A stretch of DNA of 62,252 bases from Acidobacteriota bacterium (GTDB lineage Bacteria; Acidobacteriota; Blastocatellia; Chloracidobacteriales; JADJPF01): assembly GCA_016213785.1 (NCBI GenBank), contig JACQZQ010000087.1, positions 1-62,252 on the forward strand, written 5' to 3'. The notes below the pieces were generated by a model that saw only the letters and a program-made list of their open reading frames with translations, was not told the DNA's origin and did not search any database. Shown here piece after piece: positions 42,822 to 51,042 of this stretch (within the stretch, counting starts at the first letter, position 1; the number at the start of each line of letters is the position of its first letter). The position numbers and the translations under genes were made by a program.

Positions 42822-44386
42822 ATATCAAAAAGATTAGGATACCAACCTTCAATATAGGGTTTTTGCATATAGCTTAAAGCATAAAAGTAAATAGGAATAA
42901 TTACTGTTTCATCAAGTAATATTTTTTCTACTTGAGCAAGCATTTGACTACGCTTAACTTCATCAGGTTCTTGATTAGCTTCTTGTAAGAGCTTTGTATA
43001 TTGCTCATTAACCCAACCAGGGTGATTATTAGGGGTGTTTGTAGCAAATAAATTAAGGAAAGTATCAGGGTCTAAATAATCACCAGTCCAAGAATCTCTA
43101 GCAACATCAAATTCATGTCTTTCTTGGCGAGCAGTAAAAGTTTGCCATTCTTCATTTTGCAACTCGGCATTTATATTTAAGCTTTGCTTCCACATTTTTT
43201 GAATTGCTTCAGCAATTTGTCTATTTGCCTCTAAACTGTTGAAATAAATAGTAATAGTTGGAAAACCCTTTCCATCAGCAAAACCTGCTTCAGCCATCAG
43301 CTTTTTAGCCTTTTCTGGATCATAACTATCACCAATAACTTTAGGATAACCAGATATTCCTGGCGGTATAAAGGAAGTAGCAGGAATGTCGCCTTTACCA
43401 ATTAATTTGTCAGTAATAGCAGACTTATCAATAGCCATATTTAAGGCACGACGAACCCGAACATCATCTAAAGGCTTCTTTTTTACATTTAGAGAATAAT
43501 AACAAGTTGTAAAAAATGCACCACTTACGTAATCTTTTTTCTTTCTTAGAGTTTTAATAAATGATGGCGGAATACCACCGCTTTGCATTACATCCAACTC
43601 TCCTGCTTTATACAGATTTGTATTTGTAGAGCCATTATCAATAGGATAAAAATAAGCCTTATCTAACTTAACGTTTGCAACATCCCAATAGTCAGGATTT
43701 TTTACTAAGAGTATTAGATCATAAGGCTTATGCTTAGCTAGTTTAAATGGCCCACATGAAACAATATTTTCTGGTGCAGTCCATTTATCACCATATTTTT
43801 CTACTACTTTGCGAGGTAATGGGGAAAATACAAAGTGAGGTGTCATTTTAATAAAAAATGCTGTAGGCTGCTGCATTTCTACTTCTAAAGTGTAATCATC
43901 AATTGCTTTAACTCCTAGTTCTGTAACAGGCATCTTTCCTTGAGAAATGGCCTCACCATTTTTTACATAATATAATAGGAAGACATAGCGAGTAGCAGTT
44001 TCAGGGTTAATAGCTCGTTGCCAAGCCCAAACAAAATCATGCGCTGTAACAGGACTTTTATCTGTCCAAAAAGCATCTTTACGTAGATAAAAAATCCATT
44101 TTCTAGCCTGATCTGCTGATTCCCAACGCTCCGCAAGCGCTGGACGAGGCTCTAAGGTTTTGGCATCATAATCTGTAAGTCTGTCTAAAAAACTCATTAT
44201 AATATTTCCCTCTGGTATTCCAGCAGTCTTATGTGGGTCTAATGAACTGGGTTCAGCCGCATTTGAATAATGAAGAATTTGTTCTTTTCTTACTTCTACT
44301 TTACCAAAATAGACGGAAGTACTTGTACAAGTAGAAAATATGAGTCCAACTACTAGACAAAGTATAAGAACTTTTACTTTATACAT
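42755..44386 (-). CDS. Oligopeptide ABC transporter substrate-binding lipoprotein (SBP_bac_5)
   Basis: The 543-residue protein resembles OppA/MppA-type periplasmic binding proteins. It has a signal with a likely lipidation Cys (LVVGLIFSTC), then SNAAEPSSLDPHKTAGIPEGNI, the family signature WIFYLRKDAFWTDKSPVTAHDFVWAWQRAINP and a second-lobe block RVRRALNMAIDKSAIT. The protein would catch peptides in the periplasm and pass them to an ABC permease, but no permease or ATPase genes are in the window, so it is an orphan. AGGAATT precedes the ATG. It sits just inside copy 2 of the 113-bp repeat. Confidence 0.92.
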   Translation of the reverse strand: MYKVKVLILCLVVGLIFSTCTSTSVYFGKVEVRKEQILHYSNAAEPSSLDPHKTAGIPEGNIIMSFLDRLTDYDAKTLEPRPALAERWESADQARKWIFYLRKDAFWTDKSPVTAHDFVWAWQRAINPETATRYVFLLYYVKNGEAISQGKMPVTELGVKAIDDYTLEVEMQQPTAFFIKMTPHFVFSPLPRKVVEKYGDKWTAPENIVSCGPFKLAKHKPYDLILLVKNPDYWDVANVKLDKAYFYPIDNGSTNTNLYKAGELDVMQSGGIPPSFIKTLRKKKDYVSGAFFTTCYYSLNVKKKPLDDVRVRRALNMAIDKSAITDKLIGKGDIPATSFIPPGISGYPKVIGDSYDPEKAKKLMAEAGFADGKGFPTITIYFNSLEANRQIAEAIQKMWKQSLNINAELQNEEWQTFTARQERHEFDVARDSWTGDYLDPDTFLNLFATNTPNNHPGWVNEQYTKLLQEANQEPDEVKRSQMLAQVEKILLDETVIIPIYFYALSYMQKPYIEGWYPNLFDIHPLKQVSINTDWQPEMKTTMK

Positions 44387-44510
44387 TATATAAATTCCTA
44401 ATAATTATAGAGTTTAGCTATGATATTAGTATCGTGGACCCTTTTGTCAAGTCACCAAAATAAGTTCTTAAAGATATAGTCCTTTTCCTATTAAGATTAA
44501 GTAAAATTTG

Positions 44511-44623
44511 ATAGTGAGCAAATTGTAATGCTGAGCGACAATTCATTTTGGCCGAAACTCGTTTCTAAACTTGCGTTCTAGGCAATACTGAACTTCTATT
44601 CACCCTTACATTTGTATCACTAC
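44511..44623 (-). repeat. 113-bp MITE-like inverted-repeat element, copy 2 (inverted)
   Basis: It has the same length and core as copy 1 in reverse orientation, including a shared block around CGAGTTTCGGCCAAAATGAA. Its termini pair less well than in copy 1 (ATAGTGAGCAAATTGTAATG on the left, GTAGTGATACAAATGTAAGG inverted on the right), so it may be the older copy. It lies between the binding-protein and pyrD genes. Confidence 0.82.
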
Positions 44624-44649
44624 CCTCAGTCTTTAGTCTTTAGTACTTA

Positions 44650-45600
44650 CTATTTAGCTATTAACTTAATAGACTTAACTAGTTCAGATATTTGAGAGAT
44701 ATTTTGCTTTTTACAATATTCTAAGAGTCCATCAATGGTTTTTATTGAACAAGTAGGGTCATAATAATTAGCTGTTCCAATTTGAATAGCACAAGCACCA
44801 GCAATTAAAAACTCTACTGCATCCATCCAATTAGCAATTCCACCTATCCCAATAATCGGAATTTTAACTACTTGGGCAACTTCATAGACCATTCTTACCG
44901 CAATAGGCTTAACTGCTGGGCCAGAAAGCCCTCCAGTTATATTAGCTAGGCGTGGACGACGGCTATAAATATCAATAGAGGTTCCTACCAAAGTATTGAT
45001 TAAGGAAAGGGCATCAGCACCAGCAGATTCTACCGCTAAGGCTAATTGCTTAATATCTGTTACATTAGGCGAGAGTTTAACAATTACAGGACGCTTTGCT
45101 ACACGTTTTACTGCTGAAGTTACGCTTGCTGCTGCACTAGGTGAATTTCCTATTACAATCCCACCCTCTTTAACATTAGGACAAGAAATATTTAACTCAT
45201 ATGCTGCAATTCCTTCACCTTGATTAAGTATTTCTATTGCCTCAATATATTCATCTAAACTATAACCAAAGACATTAGCAATTATCTGAGTGTTATAATT
45301 ACGTAGTAGGGGGAGTTTATCAGTAACAAACGCTTTAGCTCCAATATTTTGCAGTCCAATAGCATTAAGCATTCCTCCATGAGTTTCAACAATCCTAGGA
45401 GGAGGATTACCTTTCATAGGTTTTGGAGAAAGTCCTTTACTGCAAAAACCACCTAAACGATTTAGGTCAATTAATTCTGCAAAATCTAGCCCATAACCAA
45501 AAGTCCCGCTAGCAGTTAAAACAGGGTTCTTAAATTTAATACCAGCAATTTCTATAGCAAGAATCTCTGATTCGCTTTTAGTTGATAAGTTATCTACCAT
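44650..45600 (-). CDS. pyrD: Dihydroorotate dehydrogenase B, catalytic subunit
   Basis: The 316-residue FMN enzyme of class 1B oxidises dihydroorotate to orotate in pyrimidine synthesis. Visible motifs are the N-terminal [15 protein letters not shown], the active-site loop with catalytic Cys ([11 protein letters not shown], about 142), KLSPNVTD, the FMN loops [10 protein letters not shown] and [12 protein letters not shown], and IIGIGGI and [11 protein letters not shown]. In class 1B, electrons pass to NAD through PyrK, and the pyrK gene lies directly upstream, overlapping by 7 nt (ATGGTAG), which indicates translational coupling. No anomalies were seen. Confidence 0.96.
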   Translation of the reverse strand: MVDNLSTKSESEILAIEIAGIKFKNPVLTASGTFGYGLDFAELIDLNRLGGFCSKGLSPKPMKGNPPPRIVETHGGMLNAIGLQNIGAKAFVTDKLPLLRNYNTQIIANVFGYSLDEYIEAIEILNQGEGIAAYELNISCPNVKEGGIVIGNSPSAAASVTSAVKRVAKRPVIVKLSPNVTDIKQLALAVESAGADALSLINTLVGTSIDIYSRRPRLANITGGLSGPAVKPIAVRMVYEVAQVVKIPIIGIGGIANWMDAVEFLIAGACAIQIGTANYYDPTCSIKTIDGLLEYCKKQNISQISELVKSIKLIAK

Positions 45601-46400
45601 ACTACCTCACTGCCTTCAAAGATTGGGCCTTCAACACAAACTCGCTGATAAGAAAAATCATTTGATTGTTGAATTTCAACTACACAACCAACACAAACCC
45701 CAAAGCCACAAGCCATTCTTGCTTCTAAAGATGCATAGGTTTTTAGCCCAAAACTTGTAGCTATTTCACTTGTGCGTTTCATCATTATTTCTGGGCCACA
45801 GGTATAGACAACAAAATTGTTTTGCTCTTGCATTTCTAAAAATTTCTCTAAGCTTTCTGTAACAAACCCTTTTTCACCTACTGAGCCATCATCAGTTGTA
45901 ATAGTTAATTTAGCTGGTAGTAGGCTAAAATCATCTATACCAATAAGATCGTCTTTACTACGAGCACCAAGAAAAATATAAGTCTCAACTCTTTTTAAGC
46001 AAAGCTCTTGGGCTAGTATTAAAACAGCAGGTGTTCCAACTCCACCAGCAACAATTAATGCTCGTAATACTTGGTCTTGTTTTTGAATAGGGGCTATAGA
46101 AAAACTTTTTCCAAGTGGCCCAAGAAATTCCACTTGATCGCCAGGTCTTAGCTCGGCTAAGGCTTGAGTTCCTCTACCTAAAATATGAAAGATAAAATCT
46201 ACAAAAGTAGTATTATTAATTACTTTAACTTGGTAAAATGCCATAGCTCTTCTAAGCAAAGGCTCAAAAAGTCTTGCAGGTTTAAGCATTGCAAATTGTC
46301 CAGCATTTATATCTAAAATTGTAGGGACAGAAAGTTTTAATCTACAATACCCATTGCCAAAGAGATTAATCTCTTGAACTATTGCTATAATTTCTTTCAT
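45594..46400 (-). CDS. pyrK: Dihydroorotate dehydrogenase B, electron transfer subunit
   Basis: The 268-residue ferredoxin-reductase-type protein carries FAD and a [2Fe-2S] cluster and links PyrD to NAD. It has an FAD-binding barrel (RRAMAFYQV, then [17 protein letters not shown]), the NAD loop [17 protein letters not shown] (about 120), CGPEIMM, and the C-terminal cluster motif [11 protein letters not shown] with the fourth Cys in VCVEGP. All four cluster Cys are present. It is the first gene of the pyrKD pair and is divergent from the SBBP-repeat gene. Confidence 0.95.
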   Translation of the reverse strand: MKEIIAIVQEINLFGNGYCRLKLSVPTILDINAGQFAMLKPARLFEPLLRRAMAFYQVKVINNTTFVDFIFHILGRGTQALAELRPGDQVEFLGPLGKSFSIAPIQKQDQVLRALIVAGGVGTPAVLILAQELCLKRVETYIFLGARSKDDLIGIDDFSLLPAKLTITTDDGSVGEKGFVTESLEKFLEMQEQNNFVVYTCGPEIMMKRTSEIATSFGLKTYASLEARMACGFGVCVGCVVEIQQSNDFSYQRVCVEGPIFEGSEVVW

Positions 46401-46501
46401 AAGTATTTTTGTTTTGCTTAAGAAAATTCCCGGGTTATAATTTTTTGTTCTAAAATAAAATTGCTAGTCTAACACTTCATAACATTAATCAACAAGAGAG
46501 G

Positions 46502-46534
46502 CTAATCTGTAGCCCCAGCGTCCTAACAGATTAG
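46502..46534 (+). promoter_or_regulatory. Hairpin in the 5' leader of the SBBP-repeat gene
   Basis: CTAATCTGT (46502-46510) pairs exactly with 46526-46534 around a 15-nt loop that contains GCCCCAGCG. It ends 13 nt before the AAAGGAG ribosome binding site and 27 nt before the ATG, so it would be in the transcript and may protect or regulate the leader. Confidence 0.45.
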
Positions 46535-46561
46535 TAACTAGAAAAAAGTAAAGGAGTTTTT

Positions 46562-49087
46562 ATGATAAAAAGATCTGTCTTTTCTATATTTGCTATTATT
46601 TTAGCTGTAGTTTTGCTAGCTAGTTATTATATGCTTACAAAAAAACATAGTACTTTAACTAACCAAACTTCTAAAACAAAAGAACTTAATACGCAAAATA
46701 AAGCTAAACTAATACAAGCCTACAAAAAGACTCCTCTTAGTTTTGAAGAAAACCTTGGACAAACTAATTCAGAAGTTAAGTTTTTATCTAGAGGCAATGG
46801 CTATAATCTCTTTTTAACACCAAATAAAGCTACTTTATCATTAAAGAAAAGCAATAAATCTAAAGAAAATTCTAATCAAACTCTAGCTATACAAATGTCT
46901 GTGCTTGGTGCAAAATCTAACGCAAATCTTATTGGTGAAGAAGAATTAGCAAAAAGTAATTATTTTATAGGTAATGATCCGGGTAAATGGAAAAACTCTA
47001 TAACTAACTATAAACAAGTAAGATATCAAGAGATCTATGATGGAATAGATTTAGTTTATTATGGCAATCAACAAGAACTCGAATATGATTTTATAGTCAA
47101 AGCAGGTGCAAAGCCAAATACAATAAAGTTAGGCTTTGATGGTGCTGATAAAATTACTATAGATAGTAATGGAAACTTAATTTTAACGATTGAAGACGAA
47201 GAATTAATCCAGCATAAACCCATAATATATCAAACAGTTAACGGAAATAAACAGACCATAGAAGGTAACTACTTAATTTTAGATAATAACCAAGTGGCTT
47301 TTCAAGTAAATAGCTATGATAAATCCAAAGATTTAATAATTGACCCTGTTCTTGCCTATTCAACTTATTTAGGTGGTAATAGCATTGATTTTATGGCTGA
47401 TATTGCTGTTGATACCGATGGTAATGTTTATGTAACAGGTGAAACTCAGTCACCTAATTATCCTCTTACTTCAGGCGTTCTAGACAACTCTTTAAGCGGT
47501 GCTTCAGCCGCTTTTGTCACAAAACTTGATTCAACTGGTACAAAATTAATGTATTCAACTTATTTAGGTGGCGGAGCAGATAATAATGATGCTGCCCGTA
47601 GTATTGCTATAGATTCACAGGGTAATGCTTATATTACTGGAGTTACAAGCTCAGAAAGTTTCCCTGTTACATCAGGCGCTATTCAAACCGCTTTGCGAGG
47701 AACTACAGATTCCTTTATAGCAAAATTAAATCCTACTGGTACAAGTTTAGTCTATGCTACTTACTTAGGTGGGACTAACCTAGATAATGTGACTAGTATT
47801 TCAGTAGATTCTACTGGTAATGCCTATATAGTTGGCGGCACACAATCTATAGATTTTCCTGTTACATCAGGAGTTTTTCAGCCTAGGTATGGTGGATCAG
47901 GCCAAGATGCTTTTGCTGCAAAAATAGACTCTTCAGGCACAAACTTACTCTATGCAACTTATCTAGGTGGTACTGGGAATGAAGGTGCTTTAGATGTTGC
48001 AGTTGATTTAGAAGGTAATGCTTATATAGTTGGTTCTACAAGCTCTATGGACTTTCCTACTACTGAAGGCTCTTTTCAACGTACTTTTGTAGGCGGATCC
48101 GTTGATGGATTTGTAACAAAACTAAATTCTAGAGGAAGTGCTTTAGTCTATTCAACTTTCTTAGGTGGAACTAATACAGAAACTCTTATTGGGGCAGATA
48201 GCGTTAATTCTATTGCACTAGATTCTAAAGGTAATGCTTATTTAGTAGGTGATACAAGTTCTATGAACTTCCCTACCACTGAAGGCTCTTTTAAAGCTAC
48301 ATTTCCTGGAAATCTTACTAATAATGCGGCTAATTCAGCTTTTGTTACAAAATTAAATGCTATGGGTACAGGGCTAGAATATTCTACCTTTTTAGGTGGG
48401 GATACTTTTGATAGTGCTGTAACAGTAATTGTTGATCCTATGAATAGGGCTTATATTTTTGGAAATACATCTTCTAGTAATTTCCCAGTTACTCAAGATG
48501 CTATTCAAACAAAATCCGCAGGCGAATTAGACGTATTTGTTACCCAATTAAGTGATACTGGTAAAGAACTTGTCTATTCTACTTTACTAGGCGGTAGCAG
48601 TAGCGAACTTGCCGTAGGTCTTACACTAGATAAAGATGGGAATATTTATTTAGCAGGTGTAACTACATCTGATAACTATCCGACAAGTGTGAGGGCTTTT
48701 CAAACAAAATTTGATAGTGTAATAGATGGGTTTGTTTCAAGGATGTCTGAAAAGCCTTTGCCACCAGTAGGAATGCCAATGGCAACAATATCTACTACAA
48801 GTTTAACTTTTGCAAAACAAAAAATTGGGTCTACCAGCGCACCTATGACAGTTATGATTTCAAGCAGGGGAACAGCCCCATTAAGTATTTCTAAAATTAT
48901 GACTACAGGTGATTATGCTGCTACTAGTGCTTGTGCTAATGCTCCTATTGATCCAGGAAAGGACTGTGCTATTAATGTAACTTTTACTCCTACAGGAACT
49001 AAAGTTAGAACTGGAACACTAGTAATTATGGATGATGCAGAGGGAAGCCCAAGAACAGTTTCTCTAACAGGGAAAGCAAAGAAGTAG
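46562..49087 (+). CDS. Secreted SBBP-repeat beta-propeller protein with C-terminal ASH-like domain
   Basis: The 841-residue protein starts with a signal anchor (SVFSIFAIILAVVLLASYYML) and an N-terminal domain that commonly precedes SBBP repeats (SFEENLGQTNSEVKFLSRGNGYNLFL; YDGIDLVYYGNQQELEYDFIVKAGA). About seven SBBP repeats follow (about 262-730), each with YSTYLGG, a DxxGNAYITG-type strand and FPVTSGAIQ. The final 100 residues form an ASH/immunoglobulin-like domain (LTFAKQKIGSTSAPMTVMIS, PGKDCAINVTFTP). It is probably envelope-bound with binding or structural roles. AAAGGAG lies 7 nt before the ATG. The stop codon overlaps the first copy of a 25-bp tandem repeat. Confidence 0.86.
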   Translation: MIKRSVFSIFAIILAVVLLASYYMLTKKHSTLTNQTSKTKELNTQNKAKLIQAYKKTPLSFEENLGQTNSEVKFLSRGNGYNLFLTPNKATLSLKKSNKSKENSNQTLAIQMSVLGAKSNANLIGEEELAKSNYFIGNDPGKWKNSITNYKQVRYQEIYDGIDLVYYGNQQELEYDFIVKAGAKPNTIKLGFDGADKITIDSNGNLILTIEDEELIQHKPIIYQTVNGNKQTIEGNYLILDNNQVAFQVNSYDKSKDLIIDPVLAYSTYLGGNSIDFMADIAVDTDGNVYVTGETQSPNYPLTSGVLDNSLSGASAAFVTKLDSTGTKLMYSTYLGGGADNNDAARSIAIDSQGNAYITGVTSSESFPVTSGAIQTALRGTTDSFIAKLNPTGTSLVYATYLGGTNLDNVTSISVDSTGNAYIVGGTQSIDFPVTSGVFQPRYGGSGQDAFAAKIDSSGTNLLYATYLGGTGNEGALDVAVDLEGNAYIVGSTSSMDFPTTEGSFQRTFVGGSVDGFVTKLNSRGSALVYSTFLGGTNTETLIGADSVNSIALDSKGNAYLVGDTSSMNFPTTEGSFKATFPGNLTNNAANSAFVTKLNAMGTGLEYSTFLGGDTFDSAVTVIVDPMNRAYIFGNTSSSNFPVTQDAIQTKSAGELDVFVTQLSDTGKELVYSTLLGGSSSELAVGLTLDKDGNIYLAGVTTSDNYPTSVRAFQTKFDSVIDGFVSRMSEKPLPPVGMPMATISTTSLTFAKQKIGSTSAPMTVMISSRGTAPLSISKIMTTGDYAATSACANAPIDPGKDCAINVTFTPTGTKVRTGTLVIMDDAEGSPRTVSLTGKAKK

Positions 49088-49183
49088 AGGTAGACCTTCG
49101 TGTCTACCGTAGAAGTAGACCTTTGTGTCTACCATAGAGGTAGACCATCGTGTCTACCGTAGAAGTAGACCATCGTGTCTACA
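49084..49183 (+). repeat. 4 x 25-bp tandem repeat, each unit a hairpin
   Basis: Units start at 49084, 49109, 49134 and 49159 with no spacers and differ at only a few positions. Each contains GGTAGACC or AGTAGACC and the complement GTCTACC around a 4-6 nt loop, so the RNA could fold as four hairpins in a row. It begins at the SBBP gene stop codon and ends 20 nt before the acyltransferase ATG. Confidence 0.92.
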
Positions 49184-49203
49184 ATAAGGAAGGAAACCTA
49201 ACT

Positions 49204-50064
49204 ATGTTAAATATGGCGCTACGTCTAATAGGCTCGCAGATAGATAGTGCAGTAGATAAAGAAATTAAACGCCGATTAAAACGGCTTCCTAATAAGCTTA
49301 ATGAATATAACTATGATGCTTGGGGTTTTCATCCTGAAGTAGCACAATATGGTTTACAGCTTTGTATATGGCTTTATCGCTATTATTGGCGCACAGAAGT
49401 TTATGGAATTGAAAAAGTTCCTGAGGGAAGAGTGTTGTTAATTGGTAATCACAGCGGGCAACTGCCTATGGATGGGGTAAATATTGCTTCTGCTATGCTT
49501 ATGGACGCAGAACCTCCTCGTTTGGTACGTACAATGATTGAGCGGTGGTTTGGGACTATGCCACTAATTAGCACTTTTGCAGCAAGGCATGGGCAAATTC
49601 TTGGCGATCCAAAAAACTGTGTTAAACTCTTAGAAAATGATGAATGTGTAGTTGTTTTTCCTGAAGGTGCAAGAGGTTCTGGAAAGCTTTGGTATGATCG
49701 GTATACTCTAGTAGACTTTGGCTTAGGTTTTATGCGCCTAGCATTAAAAACTAAGACTCCCATCGTTCCTGTTAGTATTATTGGCGGAGAAGAGCAAATG
49801 CCTTCTTTTTATGATGCTAAACCTTTAGCTAAGATGTTAGGTTTACCATATTTTCCAATTACTCCTACTTTTCCTTGGCTTGGACTACTAGGATTTGTTC
49901 CCTTTCCTACTAAATATCATATTTATTTTGACGATCCTCTTTATTTTGAAGGCACTGGAGATGAAACAGACTCAGAAATTCAAAAAAAGGTAGATATAGT
50001 AAAGAAAAAAATCTTAGATAATGTTGCTTTTGGTCTAGCTCAACGTAAGAATATATTTTGGTAA
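49204..50064 (+). CDS. 1-acylglycerol-3-phosphate-acyltransferase-like protein (PlsC superfamily)
   Basis: The ATG at 49204 (MLNMALRLIG) is chosen over an in-frame GTG at 49150 that lies inside the tandem repeats; AAGGAAGGAA precedes it by 8 nt. The 286-residue protein has a PlsC-type core: GNHSGQLPMDG in place of the usual NHxxxxD (here the Asp is six residues further than normal spacing suggests), FGTMPLISTFAARHG, the FPEGARGSGKLW phosphate-binding block and a VPVSIIGGEE strand. It would acylate a glycerophosphate or related lipid at the inner membrane. The epimerase gene starts at its stop codon (TAATG), so the two are coupled. Confidence 0.84.
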   Translation: MLNMALRLIGSQIDSAVDKEIKRRLKRLPNKLNEYNYDAWGFHPEVAQYGLQLCIWLYRYYWRTEVYGIEKVPEGRVLLIGNHSGQLPMDGVNIASAMLMDAEPPRLVRTMIERWFGTMPLISTFAARHGQILGDPKNCVKLLENDECVVVFPEGARGSGKLWYDRYTLVDFGLGFMRLALKTKTPIVPVSIIGGEEQMPSFYDAKPLAKMLGLPYFPITPTFPWLGLLGFVPFPTKYHIYFDDPLYFEGTGDETDSEIQKKVDIVKKKILDNVAFGLAQRKNIFW

Positions 50065-51017
50065 TGATAGGTAGAATTTCTATGACTACAAGACGGAAAA
50101 AAGTTCTAATTACTGGTATCTCTGGCGGTTTAGCTCATCAGGTTGCAGAAATGATTCCCCAAAATTGGGATATTATTGGAGTTGGGTTAAGAGAACTAAG
50201 ACCAATAAAGGGAAGAAAAATTGAGTTTCATAAGCTAGATATTACTAAGAATAAATTAGAAGATATTTTTCGTCGTCGCCAATTAGATTGTGTTATTCAT
50301 ATGGCCGTTAATGATAACCCTCGTGTGCCTATTAAACATCGCCACCATATTAATGTTGTTGGTACTATGAAACTCTTAGAAGACTGTGAACGCTATAAAG
50401 TAAAAAAAGTAGTACTACTGTCTAGTGCAAATGTCTATGGTGCAGACCCAAATAATCCTGTTTATATTAGCGAAGACCACCCACTGCGTGTAACACAAAG
50501 CTACTCAGAAATTAGCGATAAAGTAGAATTTGACTCTTATTGTCGCTCTTGGATGTATAAAAATCCAAGTATTTCTACTATTATTTTACGGCCTTGTCAT
50601 ATTATTGGGTCACAAGTTCATAATAATCTTACTGGATATTTACGCTTAAAATATATTCCTATACCTTTAGGTTTTGACCCAATGATTCAAGTCATTCATG
50701 AAATAGATATGGCTAGAGCGATAAATGCTTGTTTACGATATAATCTTAGTGGAATTTATAATGTTGTTGGGCCTGGAGAATTACCTTTAACAGAAATTAT
50801 TAATATTGTTGGAGGTGCGCCTTTTCCAATTCCTCATGTAGTTGGATATTCTGCTTTAAGAGCCTTATGGGCATTAGGGATTGGCCCGCTTCCTGCTCCA
50901 CAAGTAGAGTTTTTGATGTATCCTTGCATAATCGATGGTACTCGTTTTCAAGAGGATTTTCGCTTTTCTCCACAACTTTCTCTTAGCGAAACTCTCCGCT
51001 CAACAGTACTTTATTGA
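50064..51017 (+). CDS. NAD-dependent epimerase/dehydratase family protein
   Basis: The roughly 317-residue extended SDR has RKKVLITGISGGLAHQVAEM (an imperfect TGxxGxxG cofactor loop, here ITGISGGLA), HMAVNDNPRVP, VKKVVLLSSANVYG and a C-terminal sugar-nucleotide-type lid. The usual catalytic Tyr-x3-Lys is not obvious: the region reads SYSEISDKVEFDSY, where Y-S-E-I-S-D-K has a wider spacing. The start is uncertain among 50058, 50064 (TAATG overlap, preferred) and 50082 (weak GATAGG upstream). It is coupled to the acyltransferase, so it may act on a lipid-linked substrate. Function is otherwise open. Confidence 0.78.
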   Translation: MIGRISMTTRRKKVLITGISGGLAHQVAEMIPQNWDIIGVGLRELRPIKGRKIEFHKLDITKNKLEDIFRRRQLDCVIHMAVNDNPRVPIKHRHHINVVGTMKLLEDCERYKVKKVVLLSSANVYGADPNNPVYISEDHPLRVTQSYSEISDKVEFDSYCRSWMYKNPSISTIILRPCHIIGSQVHNNLTGYLRLKYIPIPLGFDPMIQVIHEIDMARAINACLRYNLSGIYNVVGPGELPLTEIINIVGGAPFPIPHVVGYSALRALWALGIGPLPAPQVEFLMYPCIIDGTRFQEDFRFSPQLSLSETLRSTVLY

Positions 51018-51042
51018 TAATTAAAGAGAACTACTCTAATAA

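Noticed and set aside
49084-49183. CRISPR-like array
   Set aside because: The units are contiguous 25-bp tandem repeats without spacers, so they cannot be a CRISPR array.
49150-49203. 18-residue extension of the acyltransferase
   Set aside because: It would be encoded by the tandem hairpin repeats, and the ATG at 49204 has AAGGAAGGAA at good spacing.
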